Origin: VAZQ01 sp963753575
GTDB taxonomy: Bacteria; Pseudomonadota; Alphaproteobacteria; Rhizobiales; Xanthobacteraceae
Direction: 5' to 3'
NCBI GenBank assembly: GCA_963753575.1
Contig: CAVWCR010000003.1
Location: forward strand, 4,464,001-4,528,000
DNA: 64,000 nt
Below the pieces are notes generated by a model that saw only the letters and a list, made by a program, of their open reading frames with translations, had not been told where the DNA came from and did no database searches. Position 1 is the first letter of the stretch, and each line of letters starts with the position of its first letter. Shown one piece after another: positions 46,195 to 54,452 of the stretch. Made by a program: the position numbers and the translations under genes.

Positions 46195-46839
46195 TCACGC
46201 CGCCTTGGCGAAACCGTCCAGGACGGACTTCTCAAAAGCGAGCAGCTTCTGCACGCTCGAGCGCTGCTTCATGCGCTCGAAATGCGCCGAGCAGCTCGCA
46301 AAGCCGGAGGGGTCGACGCCCAATTGCAAACCGCGCCGGACGACCCAGAAGAAATGCGCGTCGGCGGCGGTGAAGTGGTCGAAGAAGTATTCGCGCCCCG
46401 CCAGCATGCCGTCGGCGATCTTATAGTTCTCGAACAGGATCGCCTTGGCCAGGCGGCTCACGCTCTCCTCGCTGCCCGGCACGTCGCACACCTTGGCCGG
46501 CGAATTGATGCGGGAGAGATAGGGGTGCATGCCGGACGCGCACCACGCCAAAATCGAGATCGCCTGCAGCTCCTGCCATGGATCGGAGGGCAACAGCTTC
46601 GTCTGCGGGAAATTGCGCGCGATCCAGGTCTGAATCGCGACGTTCTCGCTAAGCGTCCTTCCGTCGACGACGAGCAGCGGCACCTTGTGCTTGGGATTGA
46701 TCTTCAGGTAGTCGGCCGACATCTGCTGGCCTCTGCGAAAATTGAGCGGCCGCACCTCGAATGGCGCATTCGCTTCCGTGAGCGTGACGTAGGGAACAAG
46801 CGAGCACGCGTTAGGCGCGTAGTAGAGAACGATATCCAT
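46195..46839 (-). CDS. Glutathione S-transferase
   Basis: 214-residue soluble GST. The N-terminal thioredoxin-like domain starts MDIVLYYAPNACSL; the Ser/Cys near residues 11-13 and the SENVAIQTWIA segment (glutathione gamma-glutamyl binding) are typical of the beta-class bacterial GSTs. An all-helical C-terminal domain follows. ATG 46839 is used. Upstream lies a block of DNA related to the region before the second small membrane protein (see 47066 and 50091). Substrate unknown. Confidence 0.88.
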   Translation of the reverse strand: MDIVLYYAPNACSLVPYVTLTEANAPFEVRPLNFRRGQQMSADYLKINPKHKVPLLVVDGRTLSENVAIQTWIARNFPQTKLLPSDPWQELQAISILAWCASGMHPYLSRINSPAKVCDVPGSEESVSRLAKAILFENYKIADGMLAGREYFFDHFTAADAHFFWVVRRGLQLGVDPSGFASCSAHFERMKQRSSVQKLLAFEKSVLDGFAKAA

Positions 46840-47065
46840 GGCAGTCTCCCAGGGGCACACCAATTCGCGCAGCGCGGCGAACTGAAAAACGATCACCCGG
46901 AACCGGCCACCCAACAGGCGGGTCGACGCCGTCGATCGGCCGCAAGCCTACATCGGCCCGGGGCGGCGGCGGAAGGGGCGCCCGCTCGCGCAAGCGCGGC
47001 ACGCAGAAGCAATCCGTGCGCGGGAAAAGAACAATTGCATGCCAGGGCCCGGTTTCGCGCCAAAC

Positions 47066-47079
47066 GTGACCGCCATCAC
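47066..47079. promoter_or_regulatory. Crp-type site GTGA-N6-TCAC, locus A
   Basis: GTGACCGCCATCAC, followed by AGAGCCC. It matches the GTGA-N6-TCAC core of Crp/Fnr operators. The Crp-type protein encoded at 29903 has the Arg-Glu-Arg recognition pattern for this core. The same site with one change occurs at 50091. It lies between a GST gene (minus) and a small membrane protein gene (plus). Confidence 0.55.
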
Positions 47080-47100
47080 AGAGCCCGGGCGCGCTGACTT

Positions 47101-47267
47101 CTAGTGTCGCCGATCTGAAGTTCCTACAACACTTGCGGCAAACTCGGTTAGGAACTTCAGATCGAAAAGCGACACTAGAATCATAGAGTTGCTAGTGCCC
47201 CTTGGTTTCCGAAGTTCGTGTCAGAGGGTGCAGCGATGACAAACGAACTTCGGAAACGGGGCACTAG
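47101..47267. repeat. CTAG-bounded two-palindrome element, best-preserved inverted copy
   Basis: Beta module CTAG 47101 to CTAG 47175-47178; 13-nt spacer AATCATAGAGTTG; alpha module CTAG 47192 to CTAG 47264-47267. All four CTAG borders are intact. The arms pair with few mismatches (GTTTCCGAAGTTCGT with ACGAACTTCGGAAAC). Orientation as copy 3. It sits between the Crp-type site and the small membrane protein gene. Confidence 0.9.
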
Positions 47268-47327
47268 GATGCTCCCAGATCGGGGCAATGCCGCTCCGTC
47301 GCACCGATGACCTCTAGGAGGCAGGCC

Positions 47328-47531
47328 ATGTCCGTCCCGACCATCGCGCTTGCAGGCGACGTCGTCATCTGCACCGGAATGTCCCTCTGCAGCTTATCCA
47401 TCGCCCTCGCCGGCAGCCTGTTTACCGGCGCACTCGCCATCGCGGTAGGCATGGACATCGTGCATGCGAAACGGCACAACTCAAAGGCCTTGATCCGCCC
47501 CGATGCGACCACAAGACCAAACACGGCATAA
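47328..47531 (+). CDS. Small membrane protein, locus A
   Basis: 67 residues; strong ribosome site TAGGAGG before ATG 47328. Hydrophobic segments (IALAGDVVICTGMSLCSLSI and LFTGALAIAVGM, overlapping in part) suggest one or two membrane helices, followed by HAKRH and a polar tail. The second half aligns with the small protein at 50190 (AG, AxAI, D, then AK-R positions). The related upstream DNA at both loci supports a real duplicated gene. Function unknown. Confidence 0.5.
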   Translation: MSVPTIALAGDVVICTGMSLCSLSIALAGSLFTGALAIAVGMDIVHAKRHNSKALIRPDATTRPNTA

Positions 47532-47544
47532 AGCGAGCCGACGC

Positions 47545-47574
47545 AAAAAGGCCGCGCGTTGCAAAGCGCGGCCT
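47545..47574 (-). terminator. Intrinsic terminator of the outer-membrane protein gene
   Basis: Arms AGGCCGCGC (47549-47557) and GCGCGGCCT (47566-47574); read on the minus strand the stem is followed by TTTTTGCG. It lies 39 nt after the barrel gene's stop. Confidence 0.75.
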
Positions 47575-47612
47575 GAATGTTCGCAAAATCTGGAATGTTC
47601 GGTGGAAGCGCG

Positions 47613-48335
47613 TCACCACTTGTAGTTCAGGCCGGCGCGCGCAATGACCGCCGTGTTGGTGTAACGACCGACATATCCGGGACCGAAGAAGCCCTGCACC
47701 GTGGAGCGTCCGAGATCGACATAGAGCGCTTCCGCCTTTGCGGTCCAGTTCGGCGTGAACATGTGCTCGATGCCGCCGCCTGCAGTCCAGCCGGTCTTGG
47801 TCTGATGATCGTCAGGGAATCCGCCCATCATATTGGGCGCCTGGTTGTTGACCCGCCCGGCCGCAAACCCGCCGGTCGCGTAGATCATCGTGGGCGGCGT
47901 GATGGTGAACCCGAGGCGACCGCGAACTGTCGCCAACGACGACAATTTGGACAAGAAGGGATTGGCCCCCGGGAAGAACACAAAGCTCGCGGACCCGCCC
48001 GCATCGACCCAATTCCAATCCGCCTCGACGCCCAACACCAGGTGCTGAAGCTGCCAGTTGACGCCGACCTGGCCGCCGAAGGTGCCGCCGGATGAATTGA
48101 GGGTCGAGAAATCGTCGCTGGGCGCCGTGTCCGAGGTATGCGCCTTGGCCCGGTGCCAGACGCCGCCGCCATTGATGCCGAGATAGAAGCCGGTCCAGGA
48201 CCACGCCGGTACTGCGATCGGCGCCTTGTAGGTCGGCGCAGGGCGGGTCGGCAGATCAGCCGCCAAAGCTCCGAATGACAAGGCCCCAAATGACAAGGCC
48301 AGCACCGACACGGATGCAAGCAGAGAACGTTTCAT
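47613..48335 (-). CDS. Outer-membrane beta-barrel protein (Omp25/porin-like family)
   Basis: 240 residues: signal peptide (ending ALAADLPTR), then an eight-stranded-barrel pattern with alternating residues and glycine/aromatic pairs (WTGFYLGINGGGVW; VGVNWQLQHLVLGVEADWNW; TVRGRLGFTITPPTMIYATG), ending NTAVIARAGLNYKW with the C-terminal aromatic residue needed for barrel assembly. The family is abundant in rhizobia (Omp25/Omp31/heme-binding-like). It is probably monocistronic, with its own terminator. Function is structural or unknown. Confidence 0.88.
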   Translation of the reverse strand: MKRSLLASVSVLALSFGALSFGALAADLPTRPAPTYKAPIAVPAWSWTGFYLGINGGGVWHRAKAHTSDTAPSDDFSTLNSSGGTFGGQVGVNWQLQHLVLGVEADWNWVDAGGSASFVFFPGANPFLSKLSSLATVRGRLGFTITPPTMIYATGGFAAGRVNNQAPNMMGGFPDDHQTKTGWTAGGGIEHMFTPNWTAKAEALYVDLGRSTVQGFFGPGYVGRYTNTAVIARAGLNYKW

Positions 48336-48482
48336 TGCAAAGGCCCCTTCCGCCGCCGCGATGGGAATCGGCTATCATTTTACCCCAACTCTGACTTGAG
48401 TCCCAGGGACGCGGTATCATTTTCCGACGGTGTGGCCGGTATGCATCTGCGATTTGCGCAAGACCCTGGAAAATCGTCCAAA

Positions 48483-49932
48483 TCAGACGGTTAGGGCCCT
48501 GACCAGCGCGTTCCGATCGATTTTTCCAGTTTCGTTACGGGCAATGACGGCAACCGCCACGAACCGCGCGGGGACGAACTCGACCGGCAGCAATTTCTGG
48601 CAATGCGCCCGCAAGCCCGCCTCATCGGCTTGCGAGCGCCACACCACGGCGGCGCAAACCCGCTCGATGCCGAGGTTGTCAGCCATGCCAGCCACGCCGG
48701 CCTGCGCGACCGCCGGAAACGACATCAGCACGTGCTCGATGCGCTCCGGATTGACCTTGTCGCCCCCCACGTTGAGCACGGCCGTTTCCCGCCCCGACAG
48801 AGCCAGCATTCCACCCGCGGTCACCAGGCCGAGGTCGCCCGGGTAGAACCAGCCGTCCTTGAACGCCTTCGCCGAGGTTTCCGGATCACCCATATAGCCG
48901 CCGACGCATAGCGAGCCGCGAATGCGGATGTGCCCCACTTCACCGGCGGGCAGCGGACGGCCGGCGTCATCGGCGGCCTCGACCGTGTAGGCCGGGGCCA
49001 CAAGACCAACGCCGCCGCGGATCGACGTCGCAACCTTCGCTGGCGCCACCGCGACTATGCCGGCTTCCGTGGAGCCGTAGCCGTAGTGCAGGTTGCTGCA
49101 CAGCGCCGCCCGGATGCGGTCGGACAGCGCCGGAGAGAGCAGGCTGCCTCCCATGTAGATCGCTTGCAAGCCACTCATGAACGGCGGCGCCTGCTCGTAG
49201 TGCTCTGCAAACTCCGCGACCGCCGCCGGCGCCGCGATCACGCCCTGCACCTTGTAGAGCCCGAACGCCTGCATGGTCTCGATCGGCTCGGTTCCGCGAA
49301 AGACCACCATGCCGCCATGCGCCAGAACGTACATCACGGCGAAATACCCGAACGCGGTCGCGAGCCCCGGATCGACGAACACCCGCGAGCAATCGGACAT
49401 CGCAACGCCGAGCACCCAACCATAGTGATGGACCCTGGCGAGGATCATCCGCTCGCTGAAACCGACGGCTTTGGCATCGCCGGTCGTTCCCGACGTGAGC
49501 GCGATCCGGTGCAGGTCGTCATCCCGGCCGTCACCGCGCGGCGCATCCTCGAGCGGAGTTCCATCACCCATCGTCCAGGTCGAAATCGGCGATGATGACA
49601 CGGCTCACGGCGCCGAACGCCATTGGGGCTTCGCTGATCACGGCTGCGAACTGGAGCTCCTTCGGCAGGCTGGGACTGCGCGCCGACAGCGTCACAACGC
49701 CGATCCGCGCGAGCCCGAGAATGAAGGCAAGGTGCAGGATCGGATCCCGTACCAGGATCGCGACCACATCACCGCGCGCAAGCCCGAGCGCGCGGGCGCG
49801 TCGGCTGATGTTGTGAATGAAGCGCTCCAGCCGGGCGTAGCTGACAACGTTCAAATCGGAACCGGGAGCGCACAAAGCCGGCGCCGGCGGCCGCTGTCGG
49901 CACTGGTACAGGATGAGATCGGCGATGTTCAT
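48483..49932 (-). pseudogene. AMP-dependent acyl-CoA ligase, split by a +1 frameshift
   Basis: Two overlapping frames together make one ANL-superfamily ligase. The N-terminal part (ATG 49932 to TGA 49564; YARLERFIHNISRRARAL...) is followed in another phase by the ATP-binding LTSGTTGDAKAVG, the GYGSTEAG and GDLGLVTAGG motifs, and the catalytic-lysine end NETGKIDRNAL. Dropping one C from the CCC at 49567-49569 joins them in frame (ending ..DGDGTPLED) into about 483 residues. Either a genuine inactivating mutation, programmed frameshifting, or a sequencing error. Acid substrate unknown. Confidence 0.75.
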
Positions 49933-50090
49933 CGCCCGCAAACCTACATCGCCTCCCGGCGGTCGCGGAAGGGGCGCGCGATGTCGTCGCGACGGCCGCC
50001 GCCCCTGAAATCGACGAGCATGGGGAAAGAACCGAAAGCCCCGCCCCGTACTTCCGGGGCTCATGCGCCTTGATTCAATTCGTCCCAACC

Positions 50091-50104
50091 GTGATCGCCA
50101 TCAC
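50091..50104. promoter_or_regulatory. Crp-type site GTGA-N6-TCAC, locus B
   Basis: GTGATCGCCATCAC followed by AGAGCCC; one base different from the site at 47066. It lies 86 nt before the small membrane protein gene at 50190 and upstream of the divergent ligase gene. A short CTAG-containing beta-like remnant (about 50139-50165) sits in between, at the same relative place as the full element in locus A. Confidence 0.55.
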
Positions 50105-50189
50105 AGAGCCCGCTCACGGCAGCTCCTAGGGTGTCGCCAGATTGGAGCGTCCTGCTCCATCGCACAAATGCACCTCAGGAGAACTCAAA

Positions 50190-50354
50190 ATGTACACCGC
50201 AATCTTCGCGATCGGGTCCGCGCTCATCGCCTATGTGGGCATGAAGGTCTACGGGACAACGGCCGTCATGGCTGGCGGCTTCGTCGCCGCCGCGGTGGCC
50301 ATCGGCATGGCCGCGGATTTCATGCGCGCAAAACAGCGCGCAGCCGTCGAGTAA
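50190..50354 (+). CDS. Small membrane protein, locus B
   Basis: 54 residues with an AGGAGA site 5' of ATG 50190. Two short hydrophobic helices (AIFAIGSALIAYVGM, TTAVMAGGFVAAAVAIGM) end in DFMRAKQRAAVE, positively charged. It appears paralogous to the 67-residue protein at 47328. Upstream Crp-type site and repeat remnant are shared. Function unknown; possibly a cAMP-controlled membrane peptide (inference). Confidence 0.55.
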   Translation: MYTAIFAIGSALIAYVGMKVYGTTAVMAGGFVAAAVAIGMAADFMRAKQRAAVE

Positions 50355-50448
50355 ACCGTTCGAGCGGGATCAAAGCTTTTCGCTTTGGTCTGGCTTGGTT
50401 TCGGCCGACGGCTCGACATTTCCCGGTCGGACGTCGGCCGATTTCATC

Positions 50449-50868
50449 TCACATCTCGCGTGCGTTCTCCCAGTAGGGGGTCGAGTCGGCGTGGTGGGCG
50501 ACTATCCGCCATTCGCCGCCTTCCTTGCGGAACACGCTGGTCTCGCGCACGCGCACACGCGCGGTCTTTCCGCCCGGATACCGCAGCGTGCCTTGCGTGA
50601 AGTGGACGGCCGTCGCCATGTTGCCGCTGACCACGACACGAATATCTTCGCCCTTCGCCTTGCCCCCGATGCTCATGGCGGCTTGCGCCTTCCAGTCGTC
50701 GTAGGTCGCCTTCCAGCCGATCTGAAAGTTGCCTTCGGGCCCCAGGTAAAAGACATCATCGGCGTGGGAATAGATTTCCGCGAGCGGCTCCGGGTCGCCG
50801 CTGAGCATCGCATTCAACGCCACGAACCATTGATCGACCGCTGCGCGTACTGCCTGCTGTTCATTCAT
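50449..50868 (-). CDS. SnoaL/NTF2-like protein
   Basis: 139 residues with the NTF2/SnoaL-type pattern: N-terminal helix (MNEQQAVRAAVDQWFVALNA), then DPEPLAEIYSHADDVFYLGP, a middle beta region and the closing ETSVFRKEGGEWRIVAHHAD typical of the DUF4440-like group (proteins with W-R-I-V-x-H near the end). It has no signal peptide. It may be a small enzyme or ligand-binding protein; substrate unknown. It is convergent with the small membrane protein gene at 50190. Confidence 0.8.
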   Translation of the reverse strand: MNEQQAVRAAVDQWFVALNAMLSGDPEPLAEIYSHADDVFYLGPEGNFQIGWKATYDDWKAQAAMSIGGKAKGEDIRVVVSGNMATAVHFTQGTLRYPGGKTARVRVRETSVFRKEGGEWRIVAHHADSTPYWENAREM

Positions 50869-51017
50869 GAAGCCCCTGCCCCTCGGCTCGATGTTCGCTC
50901 ATTGCGGAGGGGTGATTCTCCGCGCGTTCGAGCATGGCCGCATTGTGGCACAGTGAGCAAAATCCTATGGCGTCATCAAAATTGATGATGACGACAATGC
51001 CATTGCTGCGCTCGTCG

Positions 51018-51899
51018 CTACCGCTGACACACCGGGCAGAAGAAAGTCGAGCGCCCGGTCTGCACGATGCGCTTGATGGTGCCGGTGCAGCCCGGCGACG
51101 GGCAGCGCTCGCCTTCGCGGTCGTAGACGCGGAAATTGTGCTGAAAGAGTCCGAGCTCGCCGTTGGTCTGTTTATGGTCGCGCAGCGAAGAGCCGCCGGC
51201 CTTGATCGCATCCTGCAGTACCGCCTTGATCGCTTCCACCAGCCGTTCGGCGCGCTCGTTGGGCGCGCCCGCGCGCGTCGCAATCGTCGAGGCGCGGCGT
51301 TTCGGTGACAGATGAGCGCGATGCAGCGCCTCGCACACATAGATGTTGCCCAGCCCTGCGACCACGCGCTGGTCGGAGAGCGCGGCCTTGAGCGAGGTCT
51401 TCTTGCCCCTACAAGCTTGCGCCAGCATGGCGGCATCGAACGCATTGCCGAGCGGCTCCGGCCCGAGCGCGCGCAGGAGCGGCTCCTCGTCGAGCGCTAT
51501 TCGCGGCACGAGCTTCATCGAGCCGAACCGGCGCGGATCGTTGAACGCGATATGCGCGCCGTTCGACATCTCAAACACGACATGGTCGTGTGCGGTCGAT
51601 TTCGAGCGCTCGTGATAGTAGGCGCCGGGCGTCTTTTCGCCGCGCGCCTGCGTAACCCGGAACGAGCCCGACATGCCGAGATGCATCACGAGCACGTCGC
51701 CGGAGGAGAGATCGGCAAGCAGATATTTGGCGCGCCGGCCAAGCCCGGTGACGGTCTGGCCTTCGAGCCGCTTTGCGAAATCCTTTGGCAGCGGCCAGCG
51801 CAGGTCGCCGCGGCGCGCCTCGACATGCGCAAAGCGCGCGCCCTCCATGACGGGCTGAAGCCCCCGCCGGACGGTCTCGACTTCAGGCAATTCGGGCAT
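51018..51899 (-). CDS. mutM: Formamidopyrimidine-DNA glycosylase (Fpg/MutM)
   Basis: Base-excision repair enzyme that removes 8-oxoguanine and formamidopyrimidines. The N-terminus MPELPEVETVRRGL (catalytic Pro1/Glu2 after Met removal) is intact, Lys-containing loops are present (GRRAKYLLADL), the helix-two-turn-helix is in the VVAGLGNIYVCEALHRA region, and a C4 zinc finger closes the protein (CPSPGCTG, STFFCPVCQR). It has 293 residues. It is divergent from ubiE across 78 nt, the standard alphaproteobacterial order. Confidence 0.95.
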   Translation of the reverse strand: MPELPEVETVRRGLQPVMEGARFAHVEARRGDLRWPLPKDFAKRLEGQTVTGLGRRAKYLLADLSSGDVLVMHLGMSGSFRVTQARGEKTPGAYYHERSKSTAHDHVVFEMSNGAHIAFNDPRRFGSMKLVPRIALDEEPLLRALGPEPLGNAFDAAMLAQACRGKKTSLKAALSDQRVVAGLGNIYVCEALHRAHLSPKRRASTIATRAGAPNERAERLVEAIKAVLQDAIKAGGSSLRDHKQTNGELGLFQHNFRVYDREGERCPSPGCTGTIKRIVQTGRSTFFCPVCQR

Positions 51900-51977
51900 G
51901 ATTAACCGGTCTCCGGGCGAGACATAGCGCCTCTTCCCGCCGCGCGCTATGGTCCGGCCTTGCAAGGACTGGTGCCC

Positions 51978-52733
51978 ATGAGCGGCGAAGAGACCCATTT
52001 CGGCTATCGGCAGATACCGCTTGCGGGCAAGCAGGCACTGGTCGACGACGTGTTCCACAGCGTTGCGGCGCGCTACGACCTGATGAACGACCTGATGTCG
52101 GGCGGCCTGCATCGCGCCTGGAAGGACGTGCTGGCGAACACCGTCAACCCGCCGAAGGGCAATCGGCCGTTTACCCTCCTCGATGTCGCGGGCGGCACCG
52201 GCGACGTCGCGTTCCGGATCGCGCAGGCGGGCGGCGCCGGCACGCGCGTCACCGTGCTCGACATCAACGCCGACATGCTTGGCGTGGGGCGCGCGCGCGC
52301 GATCGATCAGGGCTACGACGATGTGGTGACCTTTGTGGACGGCAACGCCGAGGCGCTGCCGTTTCCCGACCGCGCGTTCGACGCGGTGACGATCGCGTTC
52401 GGCATCCGCAACGTGCCGCGCATCGAGCAGGCGCTGAAGGAGGCCTATCGCGTGTGTCGGATCGGCGGCCGCTTTCTTTGCCTTGAATTCTCCTCGGTCG
52501 ACGTCCCCGGGCTCGACGCGCTCTACGACCTTTATTCCTGCAACGTGATCCCGGCGCTCGGGCGCGCAGTGACGGGCGATGGCGAGGCCTATCGCTATCT
52601 CGTCGAATCGATCCGCCGCTTCCCGCACCCGGAGGCGTTTGCCGACATGATGCGGACCGCCGGCTTCGCCCGCGTCGGCTTCGAGTGCATGGCCGGCGGC
52701 ATCGTGGCGCTGCATTCGGGCTGGCGGCTGTGA
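51978..52733 (+). CDS. ubiE: Ubiquinone/menaquinone C-methyltransferase UbiE
   Basis: SAM-dependent C-methyltransferase of quinone synthesis. Seen: the UbiE region VAARYDLMNDLMSGGLHRAWK, SAM loop FTLLDVAGGTGDVAFRIA and the closing GGIVALHSGWRL. ATG 51978 (251 residues) is preferred to an in-frame TTG six codons upstream. In this group the product is probably ubiquinone. ubiB starts 7 nt after the stop, forming a quinone operon. Confidence 0.95.
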   Translation: MSGEETHFGYRQIPLAGKQALVDDVFHSVAARYDLMNDLMSGGLHRAWKDVLANTVNPPKGNRPFTLLDVAGGTGDVAFRIAQAGGAGTRVTVLDINADMLGVGRARAIDQGYDDVVTFVDGNAEALPFPDRAFDAVTIAFGIRNVPRIEQALKEAYRVCRIGGRFLCLEFSSVDVPGLDALYDLYSCNVIPALGRAVTGDGEAYRYLVESIRRFPHPEAFADMMRTAGFARVGFECMAGGIVALHSGWRL

Positions 52734-52740
52734 GCTCAGC

Positions 52741-54312
52741 GTGATCGCCGCCCTCGCCCATCTCGCCCGCCTCAGCCGCGCCGGCTTCGTGTTCGCGCGC
52801 GAGGGCGTGCTCGGCCTGATCGATCCCAAGCCGCTGCCGATGCCGGCGCGCGTGACGCTCAAGCTCGCGCGGCTGATCGAAAAGCCCACGACCGGCGCGG
52901 CGACGGCACGGCTCTCGACCGCGCTCACCAAGCTCGGCCCGACTTACGTAAAGCTCGGCCAGTTCCTGGCAACACGGCCGGATGTGGTGGGGGTCGCGCT
53001 CGCGCGCGACCTCGAGACGCTGCAGGACCGGATGGCGCCGTTCCCGCAAGCGGACGCCGAGCGCGCGGTCGCGGCCGCGCTCGACAAGCCGCTCGCGAAC
53101 GTCTTCAAATCGTTCGGCCCGCCGGTCGCGGCGGCCTCGATCGCACAGGTGCACCGCGCCGCGACCGCGGCGCTGGACGGCGAGCACGCGGTCGCCGTCA
53201 AGGTACTGCGGCCGCACGTCGAGCAGCGCTTCAAGGTCGACCTCGAGGCGTTTGCGTTCGCGGCGCGCAACGCCGAAGCGTTGTCTACCGAGGCACAGCG
53301 GCTGCGCCTGGTCGAGGTGGTGGAGACGCTGCGCCGCTCGGTCGTGCTCGAGATGGACCTGCGGCTCGAAGCCGCCGCGCTCTCGGAAATGGCCGAGAAC
53401 ACCAAGAACGATCCCGACTTCCGGGTGCCCTCCGTCGACTGGGAGCGCACCGCGCGTGACGTGCTCACGCTTGACTGGATCGAGGGTACGCCGCTCACCG
53501 ACCGCGCCATGCTCGCCGCCAAGGGTTTCGACCTGCCGAAGCTTGCGCGCGCGGTGATCCAGACCTTCCTGCGCCACGCGCTGCGCGACGGCTTCTTCCA
53601 CGCCGACATGCACCAGGGCAACCTGTTCGTCGACGACGCCAGCAACCTGGTCACGGTCGACTTCGGCATCATGGGAAGGCTCGGGCCGAAGGAGCGGCGC
53701 TTCCTGGCCGAGATTCTCTACGGCTTCATCACCCGCAACTATCAGCGCACCGCGGAAGTACACTTCGAGGCAGGCTACGTGCCGCGCCACCATTCGGTCG
53801 AGAGCTTCGCGCAGGCGATCCGCGCGATCGGCGAGCCGATCCACAACCGTACCGCCGAAGACATCTCGATGGCGAAGCTCCTGATGCTGTTGTTCGAGGT
53901 CACCGGCTTGTTCGACATGCGCACCCGGCCCGAGCTGCTGCTGCTGCAGAAGACCATGGTGGTGGTCGAGGGGGTCGCGCGCTCGCTCGATCCCAAGCTC
54001 GACATGTGGACGACCGCCGAGCCCGTGGTGCGCGAATGGATCGAGCGCCATTTCGGTCCCGCCGGCCGGCTCCAAGGCGCCGCCGAGGGCGCCGCGGAAG
54101 TGGGCCGGTTCCTGGGCGAGGTGCCGCAGCTTCTCTCGCGCGGGGCCGACCTGCTGGAGCAACTCGACACCATCACCCGCGACGGCCTAGTGCTGGCACC
54201 CGAGACGATCGAAGCGATCGGCCGCGCCGAGGCGCGCCGCAACCGCTGGACAACTGCAGCGCTGTGGGCGATCGCGGCCTTGCTCGCCGTGCTGGTCGTG
54301 CTGCGCTGGTAA
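52741..54312 (+). CDS. ubiB: Ubiquinone biosynthesis protein UbiB (atypical kinase)
   Basis: Membrane-bound ABC1/UbiB-family ATPase/kinase-like protein needed for ubiquinone synthesis. The KxGQ motif KLGQFLATRPD, the Ala-rich loop AAASIAQVHRA, the catalytic core HADMHQGNLFV and metal-binding DFG in VDFGIMGRL are all visible. The C-terminus ends in a hydrophobic helix (ALWAIAALLAVLVVLRW). Start GTG 52741; 523 residues. It follows ubiE closely. In many relatives coaBC is next; here about 3.5 kb intervenes. Confidence 0.94.
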   Translation: MIAALAHLARLSRAGFVFAREGVLGLIDPKPLPMPARVTLKLARLIEKPTTGAATARLSTALTKLGPTYVKLGQFLATRPDVVGVALARDLETLQDRMAPFPQADAERAVAAALDKPLANVFKSFGPPVAAASIAQVHRAATAALDGEHAVAVKVLRPHVEQRFKVDLEAFAFAARNAEALSTEAQRLRLVEVVETLRRSVVLEMDLRLEAAALSEMAENTKNDPDFRVPSVDWERTARDVLTLDWIEGTPLTDRAMLAAKGFDLPKLARAVIQTFLRHALRDGFFHADMHQGNLFVDDASNLVTVDFGIMGRLGPKERRFLAEILYGFITRNYQRTAEVHFEAGYVPRHHSVESFAQAIRAIGEPIHNRTAEDISMAKLLMLLFEVTGLFDMRTRPELLLLQKTMVVVEGVARSLDPKLDMWTTAEPVVREWIERHFGPAGRLQGAAEGAAEVGRFLGEVPQLLSRGADLLEQLDTITRDGLVLAPETIEAIGRAEARRNRWTTAALWAIAALLAVLVVLRW

Positions 54313-54410
54313 CGCGGCTGCAAGACTTCGTTAACCGCAATTTTCACTTGCAATCGTACTTGATTTGTTCTCAATATGCGGGCCCGATTCTGGGACGAAC
54401 GCGGCGTTCA

Positions 54411-54438
54411 CTGACAGGCGTTTACTGACAGGCGTTTA
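54411..54438. repeat. Tandem 14-nt duplication
   Basis: CTGACAGGCGTTTA occurs twice in direct succession (54411-54424, 54425-54438), 15 nt before the start of the next gene. It could be a regulator's tandem site or simple slippage. Too short to assign. Confidence 0.35.
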
Positions 54439-54452
54439 CGGAAAAACGTGTC

